From Exiguobacterium sp. Helios (GTDB lineage: Bacteria; Bacillota; Bacilli; Exiguobacteriales; Exiguobacteriaceae): 64,000 nucleotides of DNA. The DNA is taken from positions 1 to 64,000 of the forward strand of contig NZ_CP053558.1 in NCBI RefSeq assembly GCF_014524545.1, read 5' to 3'. The notes beneath the pieces were generated by a model. It did not search any database and had not been told where the DNA came from. It worked only from the letters and a program-made list of their open reading frames with translations. A program made the translations under genes and the position numbers. Positions 62,973 through 64,000 of the stretch are shown piece after piece (within the stretch, counting starts at the first letter, position 1; each line of letters opens with the position of its first letter).

Positions 62973-63470
62973 ATGGATGATGTGACAAGATATCTTAAAA
63001 CGATGGATGATGATGAATTGGTGAGGTTATATGGTACTTGGTATGAAGAGATGAAGGAAAGAGGAATCATCCGGACACGGAACGTGGTGGGCGAGATAGG
63101 AGAATATTTTGCCATCGAGACATATCGCAGCAATCCGCGTTTTCCAAATCTTTCACCTGCACGGGTCAGTATGAAGCATTTCGATGCGACTAGCGAAGAT
63201 GGAACGAGGTATACTGTGAAGACGGTCACGAGTACGTCGACAGGGGTATTCTACGGTCTGAACCATCCGGAGTCGGAAGCGGAAGATGAGCGACTGTTCG
63301 ATTATTTGATACTTGTCAGGCTGAACAAGGACTACACGCTCGCAGGCGTCCATGAGATGGCCTGGAATACGTTTCTTGAGTTGAAGAGCTGGCACTCACG
63401 GATGGCTGCATGGAAGATGGCCATCAATCAGCATGTTTTGTCATGCTGTATAAGAGTTGATAGAGAATGA
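62973..63470 (+). CDS. DUF6998-like PD-(D/E)xK nuclease candidate
   Basis: A 165-residue protein. The stretch LVRLYGTWYEEMKERGIIRT, RNVVGEIGEYFAIETY and then KHFDATSEDGTRYTVKTV follows the DUF6998 pattern: a Glu in the first helix, Asp in FDAT and a x-V-K end (YTVK), the set of a PD-(D/E)xK nuclease core. The final helical part is basic. At the end of a block with methyltransferase, Vsr and EVE-like genes, it is the best candidate for the cutting subunit. Site GAGAGG. Confidence 0.65.
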   Translation: MDDVTRYLKTMDDDELVRLYGTWYEEMKERGIIRTRNVVGEIGEYFAIETYRSNPRFPNLSPARVSMKHFDATSEDGTRYTVKTVTSTSTGVFYGLNHPESEAEDERLFDYLILVRLNKDYTLAGVHEMAWNTFLELKSWHSRMAAWKMAINQHVLSCCIRVDRE

Positions 63471-64000
63471 AAAGTCTATAGTGAGATTTAAATTTAGAAT
63501 CGCATGGAAAGAGAGGATGCAACTTGAATATTATGTGATTCTCATTAGATAATATAGGCTACTTTTAGTCATACCTCCTTATCGTATGAATGCATATAAT
63601 ATTCAGTAACAAGAAGAGGGAGAGCTATACTGACTAGTTTACCAAGTCACCCCTAATCTATGCTTGATAAATATGAGTATTCGATAAGCTCCGAACCAGC
63701 AAATAGCAATCGTATGAGATGGATAGAAGTTGGTTAAAACAAGATGAATCGATAAACAAAAAAACAAAACCCCACTGGCTACAAAAATGGAGTAGCCAAT
63801 AGGGTTGCTCGTGTGCGATAACCAACAAGCTGCAAAATTATAGGAGCAGCCAATAGATTAACGCAAATTATTTTTTATATTCTTCCATTACATTATGCCT
63901 AAAGATTTATAAATTGTAAAGCTAGAAATCTTAAAAAGAATGAAAGGGCTGGATGTGGTAATGAAACAAATCTTTCCTGTAAGAATATTTTTTGATGAAA
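63471..64000. other. Right end: candidate small RNA and start of a further gene
   Basis: No complete gene. A minus-strand small RNA unit is listed separately (63755-63866). On the plus strand at 63961 an ATG begins MKQIFPVRIFFDE and runs off the window; it could be the start of the next gene, but the ribosome site is weak (GGATGTGG). The rest is AT-rich with nothing I can name. Confidence 0.35.
63755..63866 (-). ncRNA. Candidate small RNA with own promoter and terminator
   Basis: On the minus strand TTGCGT (63861-63866) and TATAAT (63837-63842) stand 18 bases apart. About 25-30 bases after the predicted start comes a strong hairpin (AACCC..TTGGCTAC with GTAGCCAG..GGGTT, 63768-63806) followed by a T-rich run (63755-63767). 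A transcript of about 75 bases without a coding frame would result. It may be an antisense or type I antitoxin RNA, but no toxin frame is visible opposite it. Confidence 0.45.

Noticed and set aside
1..64000. tRNA or rRNA genes
   Set aside because: No cloverleaf-type or rRNA-like sequence was noticed on either strand; this was by eye, so a tRNA scan would be needed to be certain.

Overview
The window reads as part of a large conjugative plasmid from a low-to-mid GC Gram-positive bacterium (Bacillota, Bacillales). The grounds are strong AGGAGG-type ribosome binding sites, Gram-positive lipoprotein and signal-peptide types, a Bacillus-type parS box, a Gram-positive single-membrane type IV secretion operon, and plasmid replication and partition genes. 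Exiguobacterium is my best guess from general familiarity; nothing here proves the genus.

Layout. 0-8 kb: cargo. It holds a membrane-glycan glycosyltransferase/flippase pair, a minus-strand trio that looks like protease / secreted toxin / immunity protein, a secreted metallo-beta-lactamase-fold protein with its DUF3006 partner, a DUF5067 lipoprotein and small orphan genes. 8.1-25.2 kb: the conjugation block, almost all on the minus strand. It has an ArdC-like protein, a MobP2-type relaxase and accessory genes next to a repeat-rich candidate oriT, then a T4SS operon: VirB2-like subunit, EssB-like protein, VirD4 coupling protein, lipoprotein, VirB6-like protein, DUF5592 protein, VirB4 ATPase, lysozyme-M23 hydrolase and VirB8-like protein. 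A highly folded leader and an XRE regulator sit upstream. 25.2-35.6 kb: AT-rich accessory DNA with unknown genes, a decayed transposase, a coupled two-gene cassette (DUF4747-like plus membrane protein), a chimeric tyrosine recombinase beside a dif-like dyad, and an HTH/PIN toxin-antitoxin pair.

36-47.6 kb: the plasmid backbone. It has a Sau3AI-related protein, a heavily frameshifted gene relic, two copies of a GC-rich palindrome, a perfect chromosomal-type parS site, a replication protein gene, an origin built from eight 29-bp iterons, a second replication-like protein, a 40-bp perfect palindrome and a four-gene operon carrying two consecutive ParA/DNA-binding-partner sets. 47.7-63.5 kb: a probable defence island. 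It has a ParB-like protein overlapping a PLD-SNF2 helicase, a large Ig-repeat secreted protein, a broken modification-dependent restriction enzyme, a C5 cytosine methyltransferase with Vsr, a large sigma-region-4-like protein, an EVE/PUA-like protein and a DUF6998-like PD-(D/E)xK nuclease candidate.

The most interesting point is that the 491-residue Sau3AI-related protein (36.3-37.8 kb) and the 833-residue sigma-like protein (58.7-61.2 kb) end in the same ~260-residue module of unknown function, joined to unrelated N-termini. With the ParB-like/PLD-SNF2 pair and the methyltransferase-Vsr genes, this points to an undescribed modification- or structure-sensing defence system. The conjugation leader (24.4-24.6 kb) is a separate candidate for a new structured RNA. 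All family calls come from reading motifs; no database search was possible.
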